Position numbers and translations under genes: made by a program. From Emergomyces orientalis (lineage: Eukaryota; Ascomycota; Eurotiomycetes; Onygenales; Ajellomycetaceae): a stretch of DNA of 64,000 nucleotides. Shown one piece after another: positions 35,538 through 46,209 of the stretch; within the stretch, counting starts at the first letter, position 1; each line of letters begins with the position of its first letter. The notes beneath the pieces were generated by a model. It was not told where the DNA came from. It was given only the letters and a program-made list of their open reading frames with translations, and ran no database searches. The stretch spans positions 496,001 through 560,000 of the forward strand of contig MOWL01000088.1 in NCBI GenBank assembly GCA_002110485.1. The letters are read 5' to 3'.

Positions 35538-35922
35538 ATAACTCCAATTATAAAACTGGGTAGGTACCACAGGCAACCGAAGTGGGCCAGATTTGAACCG
35601 GAAATAGAAGCAATGTCAATATTTTAGAAATATTTCTCAGCCCAAATGATGGTTGGTCCAATGTTATCCGACAGATTTTCCATAAACCCCGTTTGTTCTT
35701 CTAAGAAAAGGGCCTGAGAATCAATAATTAATCGGCGTATATCTGGGATTGGAGTCGTTATTGAAAATTTTATTCCACATCTACGTTCTAACTGATCTAA
35801 CTACTAGTCAGCGGTATGACAAAAGTTGAAGGGCTGACTAATGGTTAGTTACTAGGTAGTCTCACATAACAAACATCCAAATCCTATTGTAACCAATGCC
35901 ACTATATGACATTACTGACCTA
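35538..35922. other. Short convergent 3' intergenic region
   Basis: About 385 bp between the converging monooxygenase and transporter genes; AT-rich 3' sequence with no supported feature. Confidence 0.6.
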
Positions 35923-37572
35923 TCAAGCTTTCCAAATCCATCTGCGTTTCTCTAGCGCGTCGAATCCACGGACGCCAATCACACACATTGATGAACCTAG
36001 AAGGAGCGCGCCGTCATACCAGATGAGTTTGCGGTAGTCACTAAGAATCTGTGATTTGTCTTGGCCAGAGGAGGGAACTCTGGAATTTCCCAAAATCAAA
36101 CCCCCAACGGGAGAGCCGAATAAAGCACCCAAGCCGCGGATGAAGTAAAGGAATCCGTTGACGGAAGCGTACGCCTGGACTCCAAACAGTTCCGTGATGG
36201 TTGTTGGAAATAGGGCATTGTAACCTGAAAGAAATTGTTAGTTACGGAGTGGTAACCTGTACCGAAGGTGTATGTAGGATATGATAATAATCGAAAGAAA
36301 CGGTTTTGTATTCAAGTAATATTATTTGTAAAAAGACTGTTGCTCACCACCTATAAATAGCCCAGCCATTAGCTCCAGAATAACAACCGCCTACGAGAAC
36401 TTTCGTTGGAGGAATTTCTTACCTGCTAGTATTCCGTATAATATAACAAACGCAATCCACGACGCCTTTGAGCCGTCATCAGCAGCGATAAGCCACAAAG
36501 TCAACACACTAACCGCGCTTCCAATGACACCTAGGACCAGCGTATTCTGTCTACCAAGCTGGTCCGCAGTATGGCCCATGAGGACTCGAGATACGGAGTT
36601 CACTCCGTTATTGATCGCCAGCAATGTCGCACCAAACGATGCCGAGTAGCCAACAACGCTGGAGAATTCTGGGAGGAACGTCATTGGCACAAAGTTACCA
36701 CTGGCTTGAAGTAATGCAGCAACAGATTGCAGGATAAATGCCGGTTTTTTTGCCAGGGTCATATTGACTAGAGTAGGCCGTCTTGTCGCACTGAGGCTCG
36801 GAGGAGCAAAAAGTGCAATAGGCAGGGTGATGGCAAGATTTGCGAAAGAGAGGATTCGTAGACACCATCGGGCACCGACAGCATCTAACAGTACGCGAAT
36901 TAATGGAGAGAGTACAAGACCCCCGATGCCTGCGCCGCTGAGAATGAATCCCATGGCTAAGCCGCGGTGACGGTCAAAATACTCCGGGGCAACACTGAGA
37001 ATGGGGAAGTAGAGCATTGAACCCCCCAGTCCGTATAAAAAGCCCTGGGTTAATAAAAGTTGCCATACCTAAGTCATCGAGTTGAAATTAGCAAACATAA
37101 TGTTCATTATATGGTTAGATGCTACAACAAACAAATAAAGGCCGGGGGAATACTAGTAGGAGTAGCTAACCTGGCTAGTGGTGCTCGCAAGACCATAAGC
37201 CAAGCTCATCAAAACACAGCCCGCAGTTGCAATTTTGCGATTTGCATTCCCTTTGACTCTCGTCATTAACGGATTCACAAAAATTGAGCCACCCCATGTT
37301 AAACCTGCCCCAAGAGTACCAACAAGAGCAACGGACGCTCTGTTTTGGGCCTGTGAAGGCGGAAGAATGGATTGACTGCTCGTCACATAGTAGTCTTGAA
37401 AAACCCCGTAGGAAAGATTTGGCCCGATAGTCATGACGACAGCGAGAAAAGAACATGCTAATACCACCAGCTGGCCTTTGCGCGTGGCTGATGCCAGTTC
37501 ACGCTGAACCGCAGCGTTTGATGGTGGGCTATCGCTCCCCAATGGTTGAAGCGGGACTGGACTAGACGACAT
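35923..37572 (-). CDS. MFS transporter, monocarboxylate porter (MCT) type
   Basis: Three exons: 37572-37171, 37068-36423, 36224-35923, giving 449 aa. The N-terminal cytosolic stretch (about 35 aa) is followed by roughly 12 hydrophobic segments: LVVLACSFLAVVMTIGPNLS, then SVALVGTLGAGLTWGGSIF, LYFPILSVAPEYFDRHRGLA with the MCT-like FDRHRGLAMG loop, and a second half including ITELFGVQAYASVNGFLYFI. This loop pattern is characteristic of fungal monocarboxylate-porter-like permeases. It probably sits in the plasma membrane and imports an organic acid by proton symport. It converges with the monooxygenase, which suggests import of an aromatic acid or of a downstream product. The second intron (36225-36422) is longer than most here. 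Confidence 0.9.
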
Positions 37573-38482
37573 CGCGGCCTATGAATAGTCTCGTGTATAT
37601 CGTAGACTCAAGGTCATTAATCCAGCAAAATCGGAATAAACATGCAGTATTAACAATGCTTCACTGAAGGGTTGCCGGGGGTGGGTGTTGACTCAAGCTG
37701 CTAGCGCATCTTGTCCGCATTTTAAAATAATTCGCGGCAAGCCAAAAGTCTCCTCGTGAACTTGAAAGGCCGCAACTCCCCCCGAATGCTCTTCGGCGTT
37801 TTGCGTTATGAGTGAGGGCAAGTTTGGGCCATCAGAAATCCCGAACGCGCCGGAAGCCGGGATAAAATTGCCAAAATTACCCCACTCTATCAACACAGTT
37901 CGGCGATGCTACTCTGCAGGTGTGCATGTATACTTCAGGGTACAACACGGGGGATGAAAGGTCAACGGATGTTTTTCTCTATGAACGGTCCCAGCAGCCA
38001 CATATTGTTTGTGCTTCTTTTTTATCAATGGTTAATTTGTGACTCAAGATTAAGACTGCGGCTACATTCTTGACCCTTAATGACGCAGCAGGATGTGTCA
38101 AGTTTCCCTAGTATGATTCCCCATACTGGAGGAAAACAATACCTATGCTCCTTTGTACTTAGCATTCATCAAATATTATTATAACAGTGATCTTTCATAC
38201 CCATCCCAACAAAAATAGAGGGGGTTAATGCGGAGGGAGGAGAGTTATGAAAATCTTTTTTTTGATGGTACACTGACTTTTTCTTTTTGTTTATTAAAAG
38301 AGAAGACCAAAATACAAGAAAGATGTCCGGAATACAAATATTCATCGGGAAGAAACATGAAGGATACGAATAGAGAAGCATTGCCAATAATATCAAGGGA
38401 CGTCGTCTACAGTAAGATGAACAATATATCACAAGAACAGCGAGTTCCGCAGTCTGCCCTTCTATCCACATTCTTGCAATAT
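37573..38482. other. Intergenic, promoter of the MFS gene and 3' end of the phosphate carrier gene
   Basis: No supported gene. It must hold the MFS promoter (37573 upward) and the 3' UTR of the phosphate carrier. Open frames at 38169-38579 (-) and 38228-38599 (+) overlap the last carrier exon and are by-products. Confidence 0.55.
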
Positions 38483-40057
38483 CTAGGCGTTCTGCTTGGG
38501 CGGAGCTGGTCCACCAGTTGTTGGCAGACCCATGAAAATCTTGAAGGAATCGTAACTTTAAAAACAAGGTTGTCAGCATTGCATACTATTCGGTGCTAAA
38601 GAGAGAAATAATCTTGCCAGGGTAGAAGAATAAACATACATCATCCATTGGAGACCAGTCTATACAAACAGTTAGTTAAACGTTCAGTATAATTCTAATA
38701 AAGGATGGGGCATACCAATGTGCCTATCATAACAATTCTCACGGGCAGGCCGTTCCAGAGACCCATAAATCCAATATCCTTGTAGATTCGGCCCATAGCT
38801 GCGCCGAATGCCTCACCAGGCAAGCGATTGGCGTTCAGTTTGCTGACCATGACATCTGCTGGGTGAGACACGATAGCGCACAGGATACCGGCCAAATAAC
38901 CACCAGTAAAAGCCACCGCGGTTTGTGCACCTTTGTTATAGTCTGACTTCTGGCCTGGAAGCCGGTTATAGATCATTTCCACAATTGTTTCGAACGACGC
39001 GAATTTCATCATGGTGTATGGGATTTGTCGCCCCCAAAGCGGGTACAAGCCCTTATACAGTCTTTGCAAATGGTAAAGCCTAGGTTAGCTATATCCCCTT
39101 CTCATACAACGGATGTAATTGCGAAGGAATTTATTTACCCTCCAACGCCTTCCTTTGCGGTGACGTGAGAAATCGCAGAAAAAGTTCCAGTAGCAAAAGG
39201 TGGGATTGTAGTTTGCATTCGGACCTTTACAGCTTCGAATGGACAAAGCGCAACATCTGCAAGAAACTCTGCGGATGCACTAGCTGTCAAATACACTGAC
39301 GTCTTCCAACGGCGAGCGTTTTCCTCTCCCAAGAGGTCACTGTAGAATTTTTTGAAGAATTCATATCCACCGTATTTGAATGCGCCTTGGGCCTAATATA
39401 ACCGAATGGCGAGGTGGGCCATTAATCTCGTGGCTCAAAGATTGATTTGCAACTCTGGAGACAGTCCACTTAAAAGGGGAAAAGAAAAGGGATTTCTTAC
39501 GGAGTATCCGAAAAAGGTGGGACCCCAGCCAGTGAAGATACCGCGTACACCTTCTGCACGGCCAATCTTCCCCCACGCCTCGAAGTTGCCCTTGTACATT
39601 TTGGGATCAACTTGGCGACGGCATTTTACCAAATCCAAAGGAGTGACAAGAGTATGTGTCAAGCCCTAAGCATCGTCATTGGTAATGATTCTTCGGCGTA
39701 CGTAGGAAAACAATTGAGGGCAGAAAGAAAACTACAAGCGAAGAATATCCAGACGATACTCACGCAAGCCAGCGTTCCTCCCAATATACACGAAGCATAA
39801 TACTTCCCACTATACAGTTCGATGTGGCCAGTTTTGGACTGGACCTTGGCGCTAGCCTTGTCGAATTCCTTAGTAGCCGACTTGCCCACGGCTTCTGCTT
39901 TATGTTTTACATCATCAATGGCGCTCCACGCAGGGAACAACGGCCTATCCATTGGAGTGGCAGCTGGTTTCCGTGCCTCTGCGTGAGAGCCAAAGAGTGG
40001 ATGTCTCGAGCCAAAGGTGTTGGCGAGGGTGTCCTGGTTGGGGAAGATGGAAGGCAT
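38483..40057 (-). CDS. Mitochondrial phosphate carrier (SLC25 family)
   Basis: Six exons: 40057-39764, 39665-39501, 39392-39139, 39061-38716, 38659-38640, 38555-38483, giving 383 aa. Three Solcar repeats are recognisable: the first with THTLVTPLDLVKCRRQVDP, the second with ADVALCPFEAVKVRMQT, the third with CAIVSHPADVMVSKLNA, each with the Px[DE]xx[KR] signature. YSGKYYASCILGG, FTGWGPTFFGYSAQG and LYPLWGRQIPYTMMKFASFE are hallmarks of the Pi/H+ symporter of the inner mitochondrial membrane (yeast Mir1, Pic2). The N-terminus is longer than in yeast Mir1 (about 70 residues before the first repeat). Exon 5 is 20 nt. The gene diverges from a CBS-domain gene. Confidence 0.95.
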
Positions 40058-40936
40058 TGTGAGAGCTTGTGGGCAAAATAGATCAATTTATCAATCAATC
40101 AGCCAATCAAGATGAGCCCATTGAAATCGCTAAACCAGGCGATTTGTATATATATAGACAGTTCACAAATATATTCTTACTATGACCGGATGTCAGCACT
40201 GAATTTTTGTTCATGGGCGTGAATACGGAATATCCGGGTGTGTCAAGTTTGCTTGTTTATGATGACGTCGTCGCAGACTTACATGTGGGCGGTTTAGCTC
40301 AGTATGAGCTGAGCGACGAAACGCAAGGGACACCTTTTTTTCTAACCAAATGAATTTTTATGGCAATATAATTGAACCGCGATCCGATGAATTTGGCTGT
40401 CCCAGTCTCAACAGAGAACAAAGATGGACGATGAACGATGGAGGGATCTGGGGAAGTCGGAAACCCCCGTTTCGGGAATGCCCACTTGGGAAGATACGCG
40501 CTAGTCCCAATCTAGATAGCCCCGGATTTAGGTAGGGATCCTGTTAGTTAACCCCGATGTTAGGTAATCTTAGTAATTTTTGGTTACGGAGCGGCTGCGC
40601 TTAATTGCCGCGGGTATACACCACTTGCATATATATATGCATACATTTTTGCCCCTACGCAAATATCTACGGCTTCAACTCGGGCTTCGAGAACTGTAAC
40701 ACGACCATAAGGTAGACATACAAGGGAAGGAATACCCAAATTGCCGCATTGTCATTTTTCTCGATTGGCCAGAAAAGTCTAGGCCTCTGACTCAAACTTG
40801 TCACTCCCCCGCCCCACCATATCGAAATTGATATCATAATCATACCACGAACAACAGGAGCACGGAGTACCACCCCTCCTATCGTGCGCCTGAACAGATT
40901 TATATACAAAATTCAATTCACGCCTCCTTCTTCACA
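40058..40936. promoter_or_regulatory. Divergent promoter region: phosphate carrier and CBS-domain gene
   Basis: About 880 bp between start codons on opposite strands. It contains a TATATATATAG-like run at 40147-40157 some 90 nt upstream of the carrier ATG. No gene is supported inside. A tRNA-like string at about 40288 was examined and rejected. Confidence 0.45.
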
Positions 40937-41606
40937 ATGACGTCCTACTCCACAGCCAGCCAAGCCTATGAGCGCGAACACACCCCCCCAAACGGAATCC
41001 CGCCCTCTACCGGCTCCCTCTCAATTTCCTCAACCTCCATGTCCGACAAATACCGCGGAGTAAGTGTCCAACAAACACCCAGAGTCGAAAAAAAAAAAAA
41101 AAGAATAAAAGATACCACTATCGCTACTAACTGCTAACCACAAGAACATCCAAATAAAACAGGCCACGGTCGAAGATCTAGACCCACCCGCCGCCCTCTC
41201 AACCTCCCCGCACGATCAAATCTCCAGCGCCCTCCTGGCCGCCTATGAGCGCGACTATACCCACCTAACCGTAATTTCCTCCTCGTCGCGTTCGCTACTC
41301 GGCTACCTCAGCATTCCAAGGTTAAAAGCGCAGCTAAAAGAAGGCACTGTCGCAGAATCCGATACCGTGGAGAAGGCCATGTTGCGTTTCCGGAGGCGTG
41401 GGCATGTGTATAAGGTTATCACAATGGAGACGCCGCTGGAGGAGCTTGAGAGGTTCTTCGATGGGGAACTGGTGAGAGAAGATGGCAGCGTTGAGAGAAG
41501 GGAGAAGCAGGATTTCGCCGTGGTGACGGATGCGAGTCGCAAGTTTGTGTTGGGGGTTGCGACGAGGCATGATTTGGAGACTTTTGTGAAGAGGAGGCCT
41601 GGGTGA
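40937..41606 (+). CDS. Small CBS-domain protein
   Basis: Two exons: 40937-41059 and 41163-41606, giving 188 aa. The first 40 residues are Ser/Thr/Pro-rich and probably disordered. The rest reads as a CBS pair: AAYERDYTHLTVISSSSRSL then LGYLSIPRLKAQL, VEKAMLRFRRRGHVYKVITM, and a closing strand DFAVVTDASRKFVLGVATR with HDLETFVKRR. CBS pairs usually bind adenosyl ligands and regulate a partner; this stand-alone fungal type lacks any catalytic domain and its partner is unknown. The intron begins at a GTAAGT directly after KYRG and contains an A-run. It diverges from the mitochondrial carrier gene. Confidence 0.85.
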
Positions 41607-42300
41607 ATGGTTTTGGGGGAGGGCGAGTGAGGTGGCGGCCGTGTTCCACGTTTACTGGAATACCATGTTCCATTAGGGGAAAGAAGACACCTGAATTTTC
41701 CTTATATTTATGTCCAGTTTCCCAATATCTGCTTGTATCCTAGCATGATTTCTTGATGGATGATTCATGGATTAACGGGAATATCTGGTGGTAATGTATG
41801 CAAGCGTGACCACAATATAAAAGAAAACAGGGGGGAAAATTAGATGGATCAACTTAATATATACCAATGGCATTTGTAGAGTGCAAACTCTACGGTTTAA
41901 ATATTAAACAGGATACTGAACAGCAAGAAGGTGCAAGAAACCATTTCAAATGAAGAAAAGAAAATCCCATGAATTTTCTATCCTAAAAGGGGTCAATATC
42001 CAAACTAAATCCCGAAGACAAAAAAGTATTGGAAAGGTGTAAAAAGGGGGAGAAGATAGGAAGAAGGGATTGAAAAATCTCGTTCGCATACGCGGTATGA
42101 TAAGTCTAGACCAGAATCAGGAAATTCGCCAGTCGTTGAGCAATGAATATCGATTGTTGCCTAACGGAGGCTGAATCAGCCGGCTACCGCTGGGGAGAAA
42201 AGATCCTGTATACCTAATTATATAAAATATCACAGGAGCCATGTACAAGAATTGCAAAATTGAAAATCATGAGATTTTCAAAGGTATATCTCCCTCGACA
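41607..42300. other. Convergent 3' intergenic region
   Basis: About 690 bp between the converging CBS-domain and sugar-symporter genes. A/T-rich 3' sequence with purine tracts; no feature supported. Confidence 0.55.
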
Positions 42301-44763
42301 TCACCTCGCATACTTCAACCTTCTCGTGGCTTCTGCAGCAACCAGTGAACACATAGCACCAACAAAGAGACAAATGGCAATGGCATTAGGTCCCTCACGG
42401 TGCCGATTTATCCACTCGCCATCATCCTGCTCGTTAGAAGCTGCGTTCTTCATATTCCCATCTGCTGGGATTGGGGAAGTGCCAGGCTCAAGGATGCTGA
42501 ATACAATCCACGAAATGAGCGTGCCGACGAATTGAGGGAGCGTAGTATATACATTAAGCACGCCCAGATAGATACCAGCCAACTCACCGGTGGAAGAAGC
42601 CTCCTCGTCGTCGTCGTCGTCCGTTTCGTTGTCACTGTCCACATCTAAGCTATGGCTGTGATTTAGGCGGAGGACGGAGGGGCCACGATCTTCGGGTTCG
42701 ACGTCGTAGTTGCTTAGGTCAGAGTTGTGTCTGTTGAAAGTGGCGGAGGTTATCATCGTGACGCTTGATTTTCTTGTGAAGGATCGTATCGTCAAGCGGT
42801 TTATTTCCACACCCATGAAGGCAAAGGGTGCCCAGCAGCTGACTGCCCAGGGGATTCCACAGATGGCAACAAGTACTGTCGCGAACCGCACGGAACGGGC
42901 GGCGGGAGCGAAGATCATTGTTAATGCAAACACGATATGTGAGATCATCCATGCGGTTTGAAGGTCAGGCCGGGTGAAGTGGAGTTTGTCATATAGCCTG
43001 ATTAGGCCCAATGGAGGACGACGGACAAAGGTGGATTTCTTGGCATCCGGGGAGAGCACGCCAAAGGGGAGGACGACGGAGCTGATGAAAGTGATGAGGG
43101 AAAATATCACTAGGGACATACTACCAATACGACCGACGTCTCCTAGTGTATCTAACGATTTCTCGGCAGCTTCTTTGGGTGCCTCGTAGCGGAAATGCGT
43201 TTCGCCTACCCATGTACTGCTGTAGAAGAGAAACGGAAACCAGCCTGTCATTCTCATGTTAGCGAACGAGATGATCATTAGAATCCTGGCAGTGGCTGCA
43301 TACCAATCCATGCCCAGAATTGGGCCCAGCAAATAGCCTGTATCCGTGGCGGTAGGTTGACTGTCGTTCTGCACAATTGGGCGAGTATCTTAACTGCTCC
43401 TATCTTCTTATCCGACTCCCTGGTCGCATTGAAACGGTTCAAACTTAGTCAAATTCAACAAACTGGGGACAAAATGGATTACTACCTAACCGAAATCAAC
43501 ACCCTCTCTTTCACCGCATACGAAGTAACAGATACAGCCAAAATTAAAAAAATGGCTGCAATCACAGTCATCTGCTTAAACTGTGTATCACCCAACCCAT
43601 GGCCGAATATGCTCAGCATATCGACTGAGCCTATTGCATAGCCTAAAAGGTTGCCGACGGCGGTCATCCGGCTTGCCCATGCCGACCCAAGCTGCTGCTG
43701 AGGAATCGGTAGCGTGTCAACTATCAAGCTACGACAAGATGCTTGAACTAAACCAAATATAAGTCAACCGCTGTCATCTCAATAGAGCGGCTTTTTAAGG
43801 AGTGAAAATTAAAACATGGATGCCACTGAGTCGTACCGATATTAATTGCAAAATCGACAGCATATATACCGAGAACCGCGACTACAACCGTAACGCTTTT
43901 CTTCTGTTCCGTGTTAGCATACAATGCCTGAAACCCGATTATCAAACCCATTCTCCCTTCCTTCTTCTCTCAACCGAGCCGTTTACTTAAATCCAGGGTC
44001 CCTTTCCTAAATCACGTCCGATTCGACCATGGAACTTCACAAATTACAAAAAGATCCCACACATACCGTGTCGTCATCGGAGATGAATATACCCACTATT
44101 TCCGACGCCCAACCCAAAACCAACAAACAAAATCCGACGATGAAAGAGCCAGCTATCATAAACGGGCGTCTGCGGCCCCATTTCGACGTCGAGCGGTCCG
44201 TGATTACCCCAACAAGGGGTTGCATTATCAATCCCGACAACGGGCCGGCGATCCATACTAGTGATGTTCGTGATTTCGTTAGGCCGAGTTGGAGGAGATA
44301 CGGTGTGCAATCTGGAGATTTCCAAGGTAGGTTAGTTTATGGTTGGCTATTCTAGTGGATCTAGAGAAGAATTGCAAGCTAGGGAGGTGTATTATTTTGT
44401 ATGACTAAAAAATGGAGTGGAAAGAGCAGGAATGGAAGTTCAAAGCAAAAGCAAAAAGGAGAGGGGATTTCAATTTACATGTCATTTCAACGCCCCAAGT
44501 AAATCTTCACGCGTCATAACAGTCAATAATTACAAGCACCATCAATATATATAGTCCTCCAGATTGTAAATAAATACGGGGAAGGGGATAGCCAAAAGGG
44601 GATAGGTGCGCGTGTATGCTCATGGGAATGGGGATAGAAGGAAGGGAGCTTGTCTTTAAACGCACTGTAGGCCGACGAGGCTGAAGGTCAACAATGCCAT
44701 TCGCATGGCCTCAGTCCGGCCCTTGATTGAGGGCGTGCCAACCCATGATGCTGCTTGCCGCAT
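42301..44763 (-). CDS. Sucrose/alpha-glucoside H+ symporter (GPH/SUT family)
   Basis: Six exons: 44763-44666, 44479-44504 (26 nt), 44311-44067, 43903-43837, 43747-43491, 43368-42301, giving 586 aa. The N-terminal block runs MRQAASWVGTPSIKGRTEAM, then LLTFSLVGLQ, FTWGVEMTYC and TPYLLQLGL across exons 1-3, matching TM1 of plant and fungal SUTs. The signature KWGRRRPFM follows GLIMQPLVGVITDRSTS. Further features: SCRSLIVDTLP, ANMRMTGWFPFLFYSSTWVG with EAP, CGIPWAVSCWAPFAFMGVEI and a C-terminal TM preceded by an acidic DDDDDEE stretch in a cytosolic loop. Relatives include plant sucrose transporters and S. pombe Sut1, a general alpha-glucoside H+ symporter of the plasma membrane. The start ATG gives the expected N-terminus and lies just before GTPSIKGRTE. 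Confidence 0.92.
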
Positions 44764-46209
44764 AGCATGCGACGGCTGCAACTAGGTTGTGACCAGGCGG
44801 GAAAGGTGAGGATCGGTCCTAGCGTTGAGTTTGGGGTACGATTTTGTGAATGGGTGTCAAATAGGCTCTTCTATTTGTTGCTTCCAAGGTTGTTTGCGGG
44901 GCTCCCAGATGAAGAGGGTTCAATGGTGAGGTATTATTGCGTTTCAAGGTAGGGTCCTGGAAGACAGTGTTGCGCATGCTGGGGTTTAGACACAGCTGTG
45001 TAAAAGAGAGACAAAGGAACGAATGGTGAAAGACAGGTTAGATAATTAAAAACCCCGTTTATATTTTATCAACATCACTTGCGCCTCAGCAATCCAGCAG
45101 CAAGGAGGAGAACTCAATGACGCCGGACAAAAAAAAAAAAAAAAAAAAGGATGTTGTTGTCAGGAGTTTGATGATGCCGATCTCCAGGTGCAGCTAAAAA
45201 TAGCCCAGAATGGTGATTACTAAGGCAGCAGCCGCGACCGGCCAAATTACCCCTGAGACATCATATATAGCAATATCAATCTATTAATGTACCCATGAAG
45301 CTAAACACTCCATCAAGTTGCATATGTATGCTGCAATGTGCACTCCCTCGTAATTGAACTGAATATATCCAATTAATCCTCTTCGGTATTTACGCTCACT
45401 AACTCCAATTTGTAGGATCAATGGCACCAGTGGACACCCGTACAGATTACTATGATTCCATTGGGGAGGCCCCGGAGGATAGATACTACCTTCTCGGTTT
45501 AAGAATCCCAAGCTGATTAATGTCCGTCTTGTTGAAAGTAGTATACATATGATGCGCTCGTCGTGACAGTGAATAACCAGAATTCATGAACCTGTATGAA
45601 TATTTGGCCACTTGCAAGGGATATTAAAGCAAGAATAGCAGGGGTAAAGAGAACCAAAATTTTCCACGGCGACCATACGGCTCCGTGATGTGATGTGGGA
45701 TGGCATGCCCTGACGATAATGTAAGCTGTATACGGCTTACCCAGTTAAGACTCCTGGCCGAATAATAGCCAGTAACAACTCATGCGCAGGATTTTGAGAG
45801 CTGCTTGAAAACAACACAACAGAACGAACCAAGCTTAGAAAAAAATAAAATAAGGGCTAGAAAAGGAAGTGTCCCAGAGGCTAACCACGAATTATTCAAA
45901 GCACTGAACGATTTTTTTTAAAAAAAAATCGAATTTAACAGAGTGAGAGAACTGATGGAGGAAAGAAAGTGAAATTATGATTAATTTGCCTCCATCATCT
46001 CCAAGGAGGGCTGTATATTATGCAGTCTATATATGTATTTATATGTAAGTTTCACAATCGCTTGGAATAGTCCTATTGTTTTGCGCTTCCGACAGATATT
46101 CTTCGTTTAACAGATGATATGTAAAAGAAAAAGAGAGAAAGGAAATAGAATGAGAAAGTGAAAAGTAAAAAGAAACATCGAGAGAAGCAAGAAAAGATAT
46201 AGTAAACGC
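44764..46209. other. Intergenic, sugar-symporter promoter side
   Basis: About 1.4 kb with no supported gene. A 20-bp A-run lies at 45129-45148. Short frames (44755-44952, 45284-45511) have no domain features. Confidence 0.55.
45129..45148. repeat. Poly-A run of 20
   Basis: Uninterrupted A20 on the plus strand between the symporter promoter and the ABC transporter 3' end; it could be a poly(dA:dT) nucleosome-excluding element or a remnant of a retroposed tail. Confidence 0.8.

Noticed and set aside
40284..40335. tRNA-like string GGGCGGTTTAGCTCAGT
   Set aside because: The D-arm-like start is not followed by an anticodon arm or a GGTTCRA T-arm; no cloverleaf forms.
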